Shown: piece by piece, positions 1 through 9,737 of the stretch | How positions within the stretch are numbered: position 1 is the stretch's first letter | How the letters are laid out: each line of letters begins with the position of its first letter | Source of the DNA: Anaerolineaceae bacterium | GTDB taxonomy: Bacteria; Chloroflexota; Anaerolineae; Anaerolineales; Anaerolineaceae | NCBI GenBank assembly: GCA_016841525.1 | Contig: JAENYZ010000001.1 | Span: forward strand, 496,001-560,000 | Length of the DNA: 64,000 nucleotides | Reading direction: 5' to 3' | Made by a program: the position numbers and the translations under genes | The notes under the pieces: generated by a model | Seen by the model: only the letters and a program-made list of their open reading frames with translations | Told to the model about the DNA's origin: nothing | Databases searched by the model: none

Positions 1-230
1 TTTGGGATACTCAACAGCTTCAGTCTTTAACCGCCTTTACATCGTGATCACAAAAGCCAGCAGAATGAAATTATCATCCGATCCATGTTGGCTGCTCAAA
101 AGCATATATTTCAGCAAGGAGACTTAAAGTTTAATTCAATCAGGGCTCGTTGGATCAGCACACAGCGGGAGGTCGTCCATAGAGATCTCAAGGTAGATTG
201 ACGGCGCTAAGGAGATAGAAAAGAGACAGC

Positions 231-986
231 CTATCTCTGATCCCGGATAAGCTCGTAGAGGATGTTTGTCTCGAGAGAGGGCTCAGCATCCAGCTCTTCC
301 TTCAGCACGAGACGGCACTTGACATATTGCGCCAGGGCTTCGCTTCTGCGTCCGGTGAGGGCCAGGAGCCGGATCACCTGCTGGTAGGCTTCCTCGCACC
401 AGGGCTCCAGATCCAATTGCCTCCGGGCCAGTGCCAGTGCCTGTTCATATTCACCCTGCCTTGTATACGCTTGAACAAGGAGATTGAGAGTTTCTATCAT
501 CAAACGCTTGTACCGTTCTCGGCACAGGAGCATCCATTGCTCACAGGCTGAACTGTCGGCAATGTTGAAACCCTCCAGGAAGTCCCCTCTGTAGAGGCGG
601 ATTGCTTCTTCTAGCCGGGTGGTGGGTTGCTGTCCAAGCGGATTGATCAGGCTTGCAAAAGCTAAACTGTCAACCCAGACGTCGCAGGCCGGATTGAGGC
701 AGACCGTTTTTTCAGTGACGAGCAGGAAAGGGGGGCCAGTTGGGGTACGGTCTCCGAGCAAGCGGCGTAGATTACAAAGCACACGCCGAAGGTTGTTGCG
801 GGCTGCCGCTTCCGTGCGTTCGGGCCACAGGAGGCAAGCCAGCTTCTCACGGTGGTGCGGCTGCTGGGATTCCTCGATCAGGTATGCCAGAAACATCCTC
901 TCCTTATCCGATTCAAAGCCGGTGAGAGGGGTTCTGTCCAGGTTGACTTGCATGGTGCCAAGCAAATAGACCGACAGACGAACCAT
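231..986 (-). CDS. SARP/AfsR-like transcriptional regulator (winged helix + bacterial transcriptional activation domain)
   Basis: 251 aa ORF; N-terminal 'VYLLGTMQVNLDRTPLTGF..KERMFLAYLIEE' followed by BTAD-type TPR sequence 'LYRGDFLEGFNIADSSACEQWMLLCRERYKRLMIETLNLL...GEYEQALALARRQLDLEPWCEEAYQQVIRLLALTGRRSEALAQY'. Confidence 0.85.
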   Translation of the reverse strand: MVRLSVYLLGTMQVNLDRTPLTGFESDKERMFLAYLIEESQQPHHREKLACLLWPERTEAAARNNLRRVLCNLRRLLGDRTPTGPPFLLVTEKTVCLNPACDVWVDSLAFASLINPLGQQPTTRLEEAIRLYRGDFLEGFNIADSSACEQWMLLCRERYKRLMIETLNLLVQAYTRQGEYEQALALARRQLDLEPWCEEAYQQVIRLLALTGRRSEALAQYVKCRLVLKEELDAEPSLETNILYELIRDQR

Positions 987-1498
987 TCTCAGCTCCTCTT
1001 AACACGCAAGCCAGTGTTTTTGGATGTAATTTAATTATACAACAGGTGTTATCCGGCTGCAATTTTCTGTCTATTGGCGAAGATTGAGGCCGCTTTCCGA
1101 ACGTTTTCCGAACGCACAAATGGTAGACTATTCTCATTCGAGCGCTTGGGAGCTGCAATGACCCACGAAAGGATAGGGGCTGGAGAGGCACAGGACGATT
1201 TCGCCTTCCTACTGCACATGTGGTGGTAGATGGAGAGCGAATTGCCCTTTTTGCGCGTTCCTGTTCAGAATCCCCACTCGGGTGAGAAGGTAGGTTTGCC
1301 AGCCTGGAATAGTGCTTCGATTATCTGCTGCAAGAGGTGACTGTGGAACCTGATTCTGAGGGGGAGCTGAGATGTCATGACCAACACTGGATACTGTGAA
1401 TGATCACCGAGTTTAGATGGAGCAATGACCTAGGGAGGGCGATCAATGGAAAGGAGGTAATAGGCTTTTTACTGGTCATGGCCAGGCCAAGGTTACAA

Positions 1499-1605
1499 AG
1501 CACAATCTTGAGAAAGCATGAAAGGAGTCAAAATGAGCACGCGAGTACGTTCGATAATGACTGTTTTTATTCTCCTGGTCCTGCTAGGTGTGACTGCGGG
1601 GCCAG
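1499..1605 (+). repeat. 5' flank + signal-peptide duplication, copy 1 (other copy ~2257-2365)
   Basis: gcacaatcttgagaaagc[a/g]tgaaaggagtcaa..atgagcacgcgagtacgttcgataatga.tgtttttat.ctcctggtcctgctaggtgtgactgc. Confidence 0.85.
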
Positions 1606-2042
1606 CGTCTGCTGGAACAAAGACCTATATTACCGCCTACGAGTGCTGCGAGGTCAGTGAATTTGCGGGCAAGGAATTCTTTCCCGATGGCAGGTATCAC
1701 ATCCGAGGGGCCATCTCTACTTTTACTTTCTGGTCTGAAGATCCCCGCCTCGATGATGCCATAAATCGAATCACCCTGAATGCAAACTTTGTCTTGATGG
1801 ATCCGCCGATCTATGCAGCCGGTAATATGTGGGGCAAATTTGTCATCACCAATGATGGGGGATGGTGGGAAGGCACGTGGACTGGGGTAAGGGAGAAGAA
1901 CGGCTTCTCGTACTTCCACTTCGTGGGTCATGGCGGCGGCGGTTACGAAGGCCTGGAGCTTCGCATTCGAGGAGAACGGCTGGACCCGGACCCATCGGTC
2001 ACGGAGATCTATCACGGCTATATCCTCGAAAAGGGCGGCTAA
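1518..2042 (+). CDS. Small secreted protein, copy 1 of a tandem paralog pair
   Basis: Signal peptide MSTRVRSIMTVFILLVLLGVTAGPASA; paralog of 2292-2804; GTWTGVRE and GGYEGL.LR..GERLDP motifs shared. Confidence 0.8.
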   Translation: MKGVKMSTRVRSIMTVFILLVLLGVTAGPASAGTKTYITAYECCEVSEFAGKEFFPDGRYHIRGAISTFTFWSEDPRLDDAINRITLNANFVLMDPPIYAAGNMWGKFVITNDGGWWEGTWTGVREKNGFSYFHFVGHGGGGYEGLELRIRGERLDPDPSVTEIYHGYILEKGG

Positions 2043-2114
2043 GGTCGCCGTACGTCAAAGATCCATGCATGGAACCTGGAACACTGCCGAGCCGCAACAT
2101 AGTCAGTTGCGAGG

Positions 2115-2226
2115 CGGCTTCCAGCGAGCTGGTAGTATTTAGCTGTCACAGATTTTCAGTAAAATACCCTACGGGCACTTTGTCTGTGTACGCCTGATGC
2201 TACCTGAAGCCGCTCAGGCTAAGCTG
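2115..2226 (+). repeat. 112-nt direct repeat, copy A
   Basis: cggcttccagcgagctggtagtatttagctgtcacag...gccgctcaggctaagctg reads identical to 2877-2988. Confidence 0.9.
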
Positions 2227-2291
2227 GTAGCTGAAAACAAGAAGATAGAAGAATTGGCACAATCTTGAGAAAGCGTGAAAGGAGTCAATAA

Positions 2292-2804
2292 ATGAGCACG
2301 CGAGTACGTTCGATAATGATTGTTTTTATCCTCCTGGTCCTGCTAGGTGTGACTGCCGGACCAGTGGCTGCCGGAACCAAGACCTACTTCACCGGCACCG
2401 AGTATCTTGTGGAGGATACTGATCCGGGCGAAGAGTTCTTCCCGGACAACAGATATCACCTCCGAGGAGGGGCGTCAATAACGCTATGGGAAACAACCGA
2501 TTCTCGCCTCGATGGGGGCGATGGGATGTTCACCATTAACTGGAACTTTGCGTTTGCCCCAGAGCCAGTGTACTTCTACGGTCCGATGTGGGGCACCTTT
2601 GTGATCACCACTGATGGCGGAACCTGGATGGGCACCTGGACCGGTGTCAGAGAGGAGAACGGCGATTCCTTCTTCCACTATGTCGGACGCGGCAGTGGCG
2701 GCTATGAGGGTTTGCAGCTCCGTATGTGGGGCGAGCGGCTGGATCCCAATCCCTATATAGTGCCGACCAGTTGGAGCGGCTATATCCTCGAAAAGGGCGG
2801 CTAG
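2292..2804 (+). CDS. Small secreted protein, copy 2 of a tandem paralog pair
   Basis: Near-identical signal peptide and C-terminal GYILEKGG to 1518-2042, diverged core. Confidence 0.8.
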   Translation: MSTRVRSIMIVFILLVLLGVTAGPVAAGTKTYFTGTEYLVEDTDPGEEFFPDNRYHLRGGASITLWETTDSRLDGGDGMFTINWNFAFAPEPVYFYGPMWGTFVITTDGGTWMGTWTGVREENGDSFFHYVGRGSGGYEGLQLRMWGERLDPNPYIVPTSWSGYILEKGG

Positions 2805-2876
2805 CGCTTCTGTACGTCACAAATCTAAAGATGAGATCTAGAAAACTGCCGACCCGCGCCTGATCCGGGTGCGGGT

Positions 2877-2988
2877 CGGCTTCCAGCGAGCTGGTAGTAT
2901 TTAGCTGTCACAGATTTTCAGTAAAATACCCTACGGGCACTTTGTCTGTGTACGCCTGATGCTACCTGAAGCCGCTCAGGCTAAGCTG
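2877..2988 (+). repeat. 112-nt direct repeat, copy B
   Basis: Identical by eye to 2115-2226. Confidence 0.9.
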
Positions 2989-3029
2989 AAAGACTTTCGT
3001 AGGGCGGGATGCGTTTTCATCCCGCCGAT

Positions 3030-3340
3030 TTAACTAAATCCTCGCTGAGATTGCTTCACTTCGTTCGCAATGACATCGTGGGGGGACAGGGGATCGAGCA
3101 CCCTCTGTTTCACTTTGGGTGTTCCGCTTTGCTCCTACTCCCTGCGGGTGTTCCGCTTCGCTCCTACTCCCTGCGGGAGTTCCGCTTCGCTCCAGGACGG
3201 GGGACAGGAAAGAAAGTATATAGCTGGAGGTTAAAATGGCGGTATGCGTTTCTTTGCCCTGAGGTGGTACGACGTGAGGGTCATCCCGCCATTTTAATTA
3301 CATCTACGCTGAGATTGCTTCGCTTCCCTCGCAATGACAA
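3030..3340. repeat. Cluster of REP-like 'gagattgcttcgcttc..tcgcaatgac' elements
   Basis: cctcgctgagattgcttcacttcgttcgcaatgac (~3041-3075) and cgctgagattgcttcgcttccctcgcaatgac (~3307-3338), with repeated gttccgcttcgctcctactccctgcggg in between. Confidence 0.75.
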
Positions 3341-3496
3341 CAAATTGTGTATGCTCTCTTTGATTTCCCTGAGAAGCATTCTTAGTGCCCCTCCGAGGGA
3401 TGGATTAGCTGGATAATTGTAGCTATAAGCTCATAGTTGATCCCACTCGCTTCGCTACTGCCCCCTGAAGGGGGTTCTGCTTTGCTTCAGGACCTC

Positions 3497-3556
3497 GTAG
3501 CTCATAGTTGGTAGTTGGTAGCTTGTAGTTAGTAGCTGGTAGTTAGTAGCTGTCAC
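3497..3556. repeat. Heptad-like GTAGTTG/GTAGCTG repeat array
   Basis: tagttggtagttggtagcttgtagttagtagctggtagttagtagctg; related arrays near 3691, 4730, 16110, 19845 and 24510. Confidence 0.8.
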
Positions 3557-3609
3557 AGATTTTTCGGAAAATACCCTGCGGGCACTTTGTCTGTGTACAC
3601 CCGATACCA
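3548..3609 (+). repeat. Degenerate third copy (core) of the 112-nt repeat
   Basis: agctgtcacagatttttcggaaaataccctgcgggcactttgtctgtgtacacccgatacca matches the repeat core with a few substitutions; no CDS attached. Confidence 0.8.
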
Positions 3610-3856
3610 CAAGGGTACAATGTGCGGCTTGCTCGGTCGGTCGAAGACCGCTCTTTGAGTGACGCCGTTCAGACTAGGACGGGGGAAAGAGAATAGCTTG
3701 TAGTCAGTAGCTGGTAGTTGGTAGCTAAAGGCTATAAAAAAAGTTCAACCTTGTACAAATTAAAATTTTCTGCAAAAGATGACTATAATTAGATATGAAA
3801 TAATTAACAATTAATTGGAGACGTAGAGGTTTCCACCAAGTTAAGGAGATATTCAA

Positions 3857-4651
3857 ATGAAAGACCAAGTTTTAAAGAAGTTACGAAAATTTAATATGTT
3901 TATGGGGGCGCTTCACTTAGTTCAGGGGATTGCCATGCTTATCCTGGCAACGACGGTTATCCAAACCATTGCTGAGTTTTCACCTACCATCACGCAAAAT
4001 TATCTTTCCTTTAATGAGCAAACCCGTTCATTAGAGCTTGCAAATGACCCATTGTTTGAGCTTCCCTTCGGCATTTTAGTGGCCTCATTCCTGTTGATCT
4101 CAGCGCTTGCCCATGCCATCATTTCCCTTCCGAAAAAGACCAATGATATTTATAATGCTGATTTGAAGAAGGGCATCAATAAATTCCGCTGGTTTGAGTA
4201 TTCTATCAGCTCATCAATTATGATTGTCCTGATCTCAACCCTATTTGGCATCTATGACATTGCATCCCTGATCCTCATCTTCATTGTCAACGCTTCAATG
4301 AACCTGTTCGGTCTGGTGATGGAACAGCTCAACGCTGGCAGTCAAAAAGAAGGAAAAATCAAATGGGGTCCTTTCGTGTGGGGTTCGATCGCTGGTATCG
4401 CACCATGGATTGCGATCCTGCTGTATATGTTCGGCACCGGCAATTTTGACATGGTACCGTGGTTCGTCTGGGCAATCGTTGGCACCTATTTTGTTGCCTT
4501 CAACACCTTCCCGATCAACATGATCCTGCAGTACAAGGGCGTCGGCAAGTGGAAAGATTATCTTTATGGCGAACGGACCTATATTGTCCTGAGCCTGGTT
4601 GCCAAATCATTTTTGGCGTGGCTCGTTTTATTCGGCGCGATGCAGCCGTAA
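3857..4651 (+). CDS. Heliorhodopsin
   Basis: 264 aa, 7-TM; TM3 'RWFEYSISSSIMIVLI' (E114), TM7 'YGERTYIVLSLVAKSFLAWLVLFG' with Schiff-base Lys K250 (codon aaa 4604-4606); His in TM1 (H20) and in 'SALAHAIIS' (H86). RBS aaggaga upstream. Confidence 0.92.
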   Translation: MKDQVLKKLRKFNMFMGALHLVQGIAMLILATTVIQTIAEFSPTITQNYLSFNEQTRSLELANDPLFELPFGILVASFLLISALAHAIISLPKKTNDIYNADLKKGINKFRWFEYSISSSIMIVLISTLFGIYDIASLILIFIVNASMNLFGLVMEQLNAGSQKEGKIKWGPFVWGSIAGIAPWIAILLYMFGTGNFDMVPWFVWAIVGTYFVAFNTFPINMILQYKGVGKWKDYLYGERTYIVLSLVAKSFLAWLVLFGAMQP

Positions 4652-4685
4652 TTTATTATCCTGTGCGTTCAGTCTCTGACACAAA

Positions 4686-4728
4686 CAAAACCGGTTCTTC
4701 AATTGGGAGGAGCGGTTTTTGTTTTTTA
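4686..4728 (+). terminator. Probable rho-independent terminator after heliorhodopsin gene
   Basis: aaaaccggttcttcaattgggaggagcggtttttgttttt imperfect stem + T-run. Confidence 0.5.
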
Positions 4729-4953
4729 GATTGTAGTTGGTAGCTGGTGGTTGGTGGTATAAGACTAAATAACGAGATCGCCACGCTACGCTCACGATGA
4801 CAGGATCGGTTTTAGACAGAAGAACGAGCACCCACTGTTTCACTTTGGGAGTTCCGCTTTGCTCCAGGATGGCGGGTGGGAAGATACAGCGTTTGTTGAA
4901 TAAATCAATCAAAATTAATATGGGTTTTGTGGATTTTCTTGCTGTTCCTCAGA

Positions 4954-5853
4954 TCAGCCAGGTGAAGGCGGGCCTTGCATGACGCGGTCTCTCAAAACGG
5001 TATATGCCTGTGGGTCTGTCGGGTTGAGGCCATATACCTCCGGCATAAGCAGTTCCAACCACCATGTCGCACCCCCCTTGACTGCAGCGTTAATGCGAGC
5101 AATGGCTTCCCCAGGCTCATCACCTGGGGACATCCCCATTTTGATCACATCAAAGGGCGCATCTATTCCAAGTCTTTCACGCTCCTCCATCACAAAGGCA
5201 ACTGCCTCTGCAAAAACAGGTTCCTGATCGGGGCCAAATACATCAAACAAAGGGAACATGCCATCCCAACGTGCCATTCTGAGAAGTGGTTTTTTGTTCG
5301 GCCAGAATCCACCGACCCATATCGGGATACGCGGCTGTTGTATTGGGCGCGGTAGAAATTGGGTTCCTTTAATATGAAAGTACTCTCCTTCAAATTGAAA
5401 AGGTTCACCAGACCACAGCCCAGTCAGAACATCCAGGCCTTCATCAAGCATTTGTCCCTGGGCGCGCAGGTCTATCTCTTCACCCAGGTGATCATACTCC
5501 CTCTTTCCTCCACCAATCCCCACGCTCAAAATAAGGCGCCCACCCGAGAGCCGGTCAAGTGTGACGGTTTCGCGGGCTAACTTGTGTGGTCGGCGGCGCG
5601 GCAGGGGAGTGACCGTTGTGCCCAGCATGATAGATTTTGTCTTTAAAGCGGCAGCAGTCAGTGCTAACCAGGGATCAACACATGGCAGTGCGCCGCCATC
5701 AAAATCATCATTGTAGGGTGCAATATGATCCCAAAGAAAGAAACCATCCCAGCCGGCCGCTTCAGCATCACGGGCTAGGTCAGCAAGGACACGGGTATCA
5801 CCGAATGGGCCGTAGTTAGGAAGATAAATGGCAGTTTTTACCATGGGGGACAT
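4954..5853 (-). CDS. LLM-class (luciferase-like) flavin-dependent oxidoreductase
   Basis: LADLARDAEAAGWDGFFLWDH, RETVTLDRLSGGRLILSVGIGGGKREYDHLG, 'PIWVGGFWPNKKPLLRMARWDG'. Confidence 0.9.
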   Translation of the reverse strand: MSPMVKTAIYLPNYGPFGDTRVLADLARDAEAAGWDGFFLWDHIAPYNDDFDGGALPCVDPWLALTAAALKTKSIMLGTTVTPLPRRRPHKLARETVTLDRLSGGRLILSVGIGGGKREYDHLGEEIDLRAQGQMLDEGLDVLTGLWSGEPFQFEGEYFHIKGTQFLPRPIQQPRIPIWVGGFWPNKKPLLRMARWDGMFPLFDVFGPDQEPVFAEAVAFVMEERERLGIDAPFDVIKMGMSPGDEPGEAIARINAAVKGGATWWLELLMPEVYGLNPTDPQAYTVLRDRVMQGPPSPG

Positions 5854-6008
5854 GATTGGATTCCTTTTCTGAGAGGATTAAGGGACATTTCCATTATAGC
5901 CGCGAAACCCCGGTAAATGATACAATAATGAGCATGCAGTAAAAGTTAAGCCATTTCTACTGCTTTTACCCTTGATAATATATGTTGTTAATTTCCCTGG
6001 GAGATAAA

Positions 6009-6965
6009 ATGCGAAATTCATTTATTCTTATTTTACTGATCCCTATCCTGACAGCATGTTCAGCACCGGCAACCGAACCGGTCATAACCCCAACTTTAAC
6101 ACAAACCCAGGCACCATCCATCACGCCCTCAAAGGTACCTTCAGCCGCTGAGACACTGAAACTGGCAATTACTTCTATCGATCAAGATTTACCTGGTGCA
6201 GCACCGCAAAGGTTTGGCGAGGAATTTTTCAGCGGGTCGTTTCATTCCGCGCCCGTGTTTGCACCTGATGGGAACACTGTTTGGTGGGGCGGCGAATTTG
6301 GTTCGGCGACGATATATACCAGTCAATATATCTTTGGAGACTGGACGGAACCGGCAACGATCAGCTTTTCAGATTCGATTGACACCTACCGTGATCCTTT
6401 CATTTCTCCAGACGGCACCAAATTCTATTTCATTTCGACAGCAGCCATCCCGGGTGCATCGCTTACCAGCAAGGAGAACCTGTGGATGATGGAAAAGGAG
6501 GGTGAAGCTTGGGCGGAACCACAGCCACTGCCAATTTCTATCAACACCCTTGCTCTGCATTGGACTGTCTCGGTTGGGGATAATTATGATCTGTACTTCT
6601 CAGCACAACAAGACGGCAATACGGATATTTTCCTTTCCCGGTATCTCGAGGGCGCCTACACGGATCCAATTCGGCTTGATGCACCCATCAACACACAGGA
6701 GATTGAGATCACGCCAAATATTGCACCAGATGGCAGTTATTTACTTTTCACACGCATCGAAAGCAGAACTGCCCCACCCCATTTATACATCACTTATGCA
6801 GATGACTCAGGTTGGTCTGAACCTGTAAAAGTAGAAAATGTCCCCTACTGCATCAGTCCCATTGTGACACCAGATAGAGCATATGTCATTTTTCTCAGCA
6901 GTCCATCTTCCTTTAGCTGGCGAGATACAACTTTCATTGAGGAACTGCATCCGAATAATCGTTAG
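6009..6965 (+). CDS. PD40/WD40-like beta-propeller lipoprotein
   Basis: ORF opens at 5982; SD gggag favours ATG 6009 (MRNSFILILLIPILTACSAPA lipobox); 'FSGSFHSAPVFAPDGNTVWWGGEF', 'FISPDGTKFYFIS', 'ITPNIAPDGSYLLFTR'. Confidence 0.75.
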   Translation: MRNSFILILLIPILTACSAPATEPVITPTLTQTQAPSITPSKVPSAAETLKLAITSIDQDLPGAAPQRFGEEFFSGSFHSAPVFAPDGNTVWWGGEFGSATIYTSQYIFGDWTEPATISFSDSIDTYRDPFISPDGTKFYFISTAAIPGASLTSKENLWMMEKEGEAWAEPQPLPISINTLALHWTVSVGDNYDLYFSAQQDGNTDIFLSRYLEGAYTDPIRLDAPINTQEIEITPNIAPDGSYLLFTRIESRTAPPHLYITYADDSGWSEPVKVENVPYCISPIVTPDRAYVIFLSSPSSFSWRDTTFIEELHPNNR

Positions 6966-7016
6966 CAACAAGCGTAATCAGCGATGATCACAAAACGAAA
7001 CGAATAGCTAAGGGAA

Positions 7017-7589
7017 TCATTGTTTAATTCCAAATCGATGCCAAAAAGCTAAGCTTATACCCAGCACCAGAACTGCAAAACTCCCACCAATACAGATCCA
7101 TTTAATTGCAGTGAAAACACCTGCAATCTGGGGCAATATCGGTGTGAGGTCAGGATAGCGAGCCATAACCACCACCACTGCTCCATTCTCAAGGTAATCA
7201 AAGAGCAGCCCAAAGACCGGAACCAGGTTCAATCGCTTCCAAATCTCCCCCCTCAGACTGGACTTTTGAAAAATCCAGGAGATCACCGTGCCAAGAAAAG
7301 CGAGATACACAAGGGGCCAAACTACGTCAAAAGTAAGCCGCGCTCGGATGTAAGTGCTCCGTCCCTGGGGTCCATAGGCTTCTGCAAACTCATAAAGTGC
7401 TTCTGATGAATAATAGAAAGATGTGTCGGGTGACCCGATATTCCCGCTGTAAGCTTCTGCCCCTGCTGCCTGGGAAGGTAGCACCAGGGCAGTAAAAAAC
7501 AAAAAGATCACCAGACAGGCTAAGGTGACCCAACCATTGCTGATTTTATTAATCCATTCAGATATTTTTTTCATCCTTGTTCCCTGCAA
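7017..7589 (-). CDS. Hypothetical multi-pass membrane protein
   Basis: Several hydrophobic segments; conserved-looking 'RARLTFDVVWPLVYLAFLGT..PVFGLLFDYLENGAVVVVMARYP'. Confidence 0.7.
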   Translation of the reverse strand: MQGTRMKKISEWINKISNGWVTLACLVIFLFFTALVLPSQAAGAEAYSGNIGSPDTSFYYSSEALYEFAEAYGPQGRSTYIRARLTFDVVWPLVYLAFLGTVISWIFQKSSLRGEIWKRLNLVPVFGLLFDYLENGAVVVVMARYPDLTPILPQIAGVFTAIKWICIGGSFAVLVLGISLAFWHRFGIKQ

Positions 7590-7843
7590 ATTAGATTATT
7601 TCTCAATTATACAATGCAAGCGTGGAAAGCATGCATAATCTTATTTTCGTATTTGACATCTTTCATAAATCTGATATAATAGATTTGAATTGTCGTATTT
7701 ATAATTTGAGGAAAATATAAAAGAAATTTCTAATCTCTTTAAAATCCTTTTCTCTAAATCCTTCTCTAGCAAAAATAATCACAGCTGCCCATCAGGAAGC
7801 CTTTAGATATATACCAAATCAGGTAAAACTGGAGGTCAATCGC

Positions 7844-9106
7844 ATGTTAAACCAAATAGACACAATTATTGTAGGTGGGGGTCAGGCAGGCCTTTCAACA
7901 AGCTACTACCTGAAAAAGCAGGGGCGTGAGCATATCATTTTCGAGAAAGCCCATCAGCCTGCCCAGGTTTGGCGCAATCGCTGGGATTCCTTTACCCTGA
8001 TCACCCCTAACTGGATGATCCGCCTGCCCGGTGCCTCCTACTCAGGGGATAAACCGGACGATTTTATGTCGCGCGATGCGCTGGTTCAATATTTTGAGGC
8101 TTATATTGAAGAGTACCAGCTGCCAGTCCGTTATGGGGTCACAGTCAATTCCGTTGAATACCTGGGCGATGGCTACCTCGTTCGAACATCGGAGGGCGAT
8201 TATAAAGCACTCAACCTGGTGGTTGCCTGCGGTTTGCACCAAAAGCCCAAGGTTCCGCCTTTCAGCTGCAATCTCCCCTCAAACATCCATCAATTACATT
8301 CCAGCCAGTACAAAAACCCCGAATCACTTCCACCAGGTGCCGTGCTTGTTGTGGGTTCTGCACAATCCGGCAGCCAGATTGCCGAAGAGCTCTACCAGAA
8401 CGGCCGTAAGGTTTATCTCTCGGTAAGCACCGCCGGACGCTTCCCGCGACGTTATAGGGGAAAGGATGCCAACTACTGGATGGAGAAAATGGGTTATTTT
8501 GCCAGGACGGTCAATGGCCTGAAATCCCCAAAGGATAAATTTGCACCCAGCGCCCACGGCACCGGTAAGGACGGCGGTCACACCATTAACCTGCATCAAT
8601 TCGCTAAAGATGCGGTGATGCTGCTGGGTCATGTACAGAATGTCAAAGATGGGAAAATCCACTTAGCGCCTGACCTGAAAGAAAATCTGGCAAGGGCTGA
8701 CCAATTTGAGCAGAATTTCACCAGGGAAGTGGATGCCTATATCGAGAGTGAAGAGCAGAATATTCCCGAAGAGACGCTACCCAAGCTGACGGACGGTTAT
8801 AATGTGGATGAGATCCTAGTGATGGACATTCAGCAAGCAGGCATCACCAGCGTTATCTGGGCAACTGGCTATGCCTTTGATTTCAGCTGGATCAATATCC
8901 CGGTATTTGACCAGGACGGCTACCCCATCCAGGACTGCGGCATTAGCCGTTTCCCCGGGCTGTACTTTGTCGGGATGACTTTCTTATGCACCGGCATTTC
9001 GGGTCTGCTTGCCGGCGTCAGCAAGGACGCACGTCACATCGCCATAACAATCCAGGAACAATCCTGGCTTCGTTCCTATCAGCATAACCATCATGCTGTC
9101 TTGTAG
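7844..9106 (+). CDS. Flavin-containing monooxygenase-like NAD(P)/FAD oxidoreductase
   Basis: IIVGGGQAGLSTSYYLKKQGREHIIFEKAHQPAQVWRNRWDSFTLITPNWMIRLPG; second dinucleotide site VLVVGSAQSGSQIAEEL; VIWATGYAFDFSWI. Confidence 0.9.
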   Translation: MLNQIDTIIVGGGQAGLSTSYYLKKQGREHIIFEKAHQPAQVWRNRWDSFTLITPNWMIRLPGASYSGDKPDDFMSRDALVQYFEAYIEEYQLPVRYGVTVNSVEYLGDGYLVRTSEGDYKALNLVVACGLHQKPKVPPFSCNLPSNIHQLHSSQYKNPESLPPGAVLVVGSAQSGSQIAEELYQNGRKVYLSVSTAGRFPRRYRGKDANYWMEKMGYFARTVNGLKSPKDKFAPSAHGTGKDGGHTINLHQFAKDAVMLLGHVQNVKDGKIHLAPDLKENLARADQFEQNFTREVDAYIESEEQNIPEETLPKLTDGYNVDEILVMDIQQAGITSVIWATGYAFDFSWINIPVFDQDGYPIQDCGISRFPGLYFVGMTFLCTGISGLLAGVSKDARHIAITIQEQSWLRSYQHNHHAVL

Positions 9107-9497
9107 CACATAATTCGTCAATATTCTGCGTAAATTTCTATCGTCTGTTTCAACATGCTGCTTTGCTGCATCAATTTTCAGGTTTAATTAAATGCAAAAT
9201 TAAAAGGTTTTAAAACTGTTTTTAATAATTTTCGATTTCCCCATAGGGGCAAACCATTATGGATCCCAGGTACTGACTCGAAACCTGTAGATAGACGTTT
9301 TGAATACAAACAGAAATTAAAACATATTGATAATATCAGATACATTAATCATCTGAAGTGCAGATTCCAACCCGCTTTAGAAAAAATTATCCGGAAATAT
9401 ATTGTCATAATAGTAAGTTTATTATCAGGAAAAAATTGCGGACTGAAGTCGGCGTTCCGATTAATAAAAAATTTTAGATCTACTCCACAAGATGCAT

Positions 9498-9517
9498 GGG
9501 CGATGCATGCATCGCCC
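9498..9517. repeat. Perfect 20-nt palindrome GGGCGATGCATGCATCGCCC
   Basis: Self-complementary sequence in intergenic region. Confidence 0.85.
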
Positions 9518-9737
9518 CTACGAATTAATTAGAAAATATTCCTTTATAATAGAAAAAACGGGCAGATTATGGTGAAACCTGCTTTGAATTTCAATTAACG
9601 AACACCCTCATCATTAACATTATTTTGAGTTCAAATTAAACATCACATAAGATTTTTGAGCAACCTTCCTTTTTCAACATTCTCTATTATTGGCATGAGC
9701 CGAAATTTATGCTATTGTATTAAGAGGAGGTGTTGTT

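Noticed and set aside
1-230. Possible tail of an upstream gene
   Set aside because: All plus-strand frames contain stops and no family could be recognised.
3009-3416. 135-aa ORF in the track
   Set aside because: Translation of REP-like and direct repeats (e.g. 'SLRLLHFVRND...STLRLLRFPRND'); not a credible protein.
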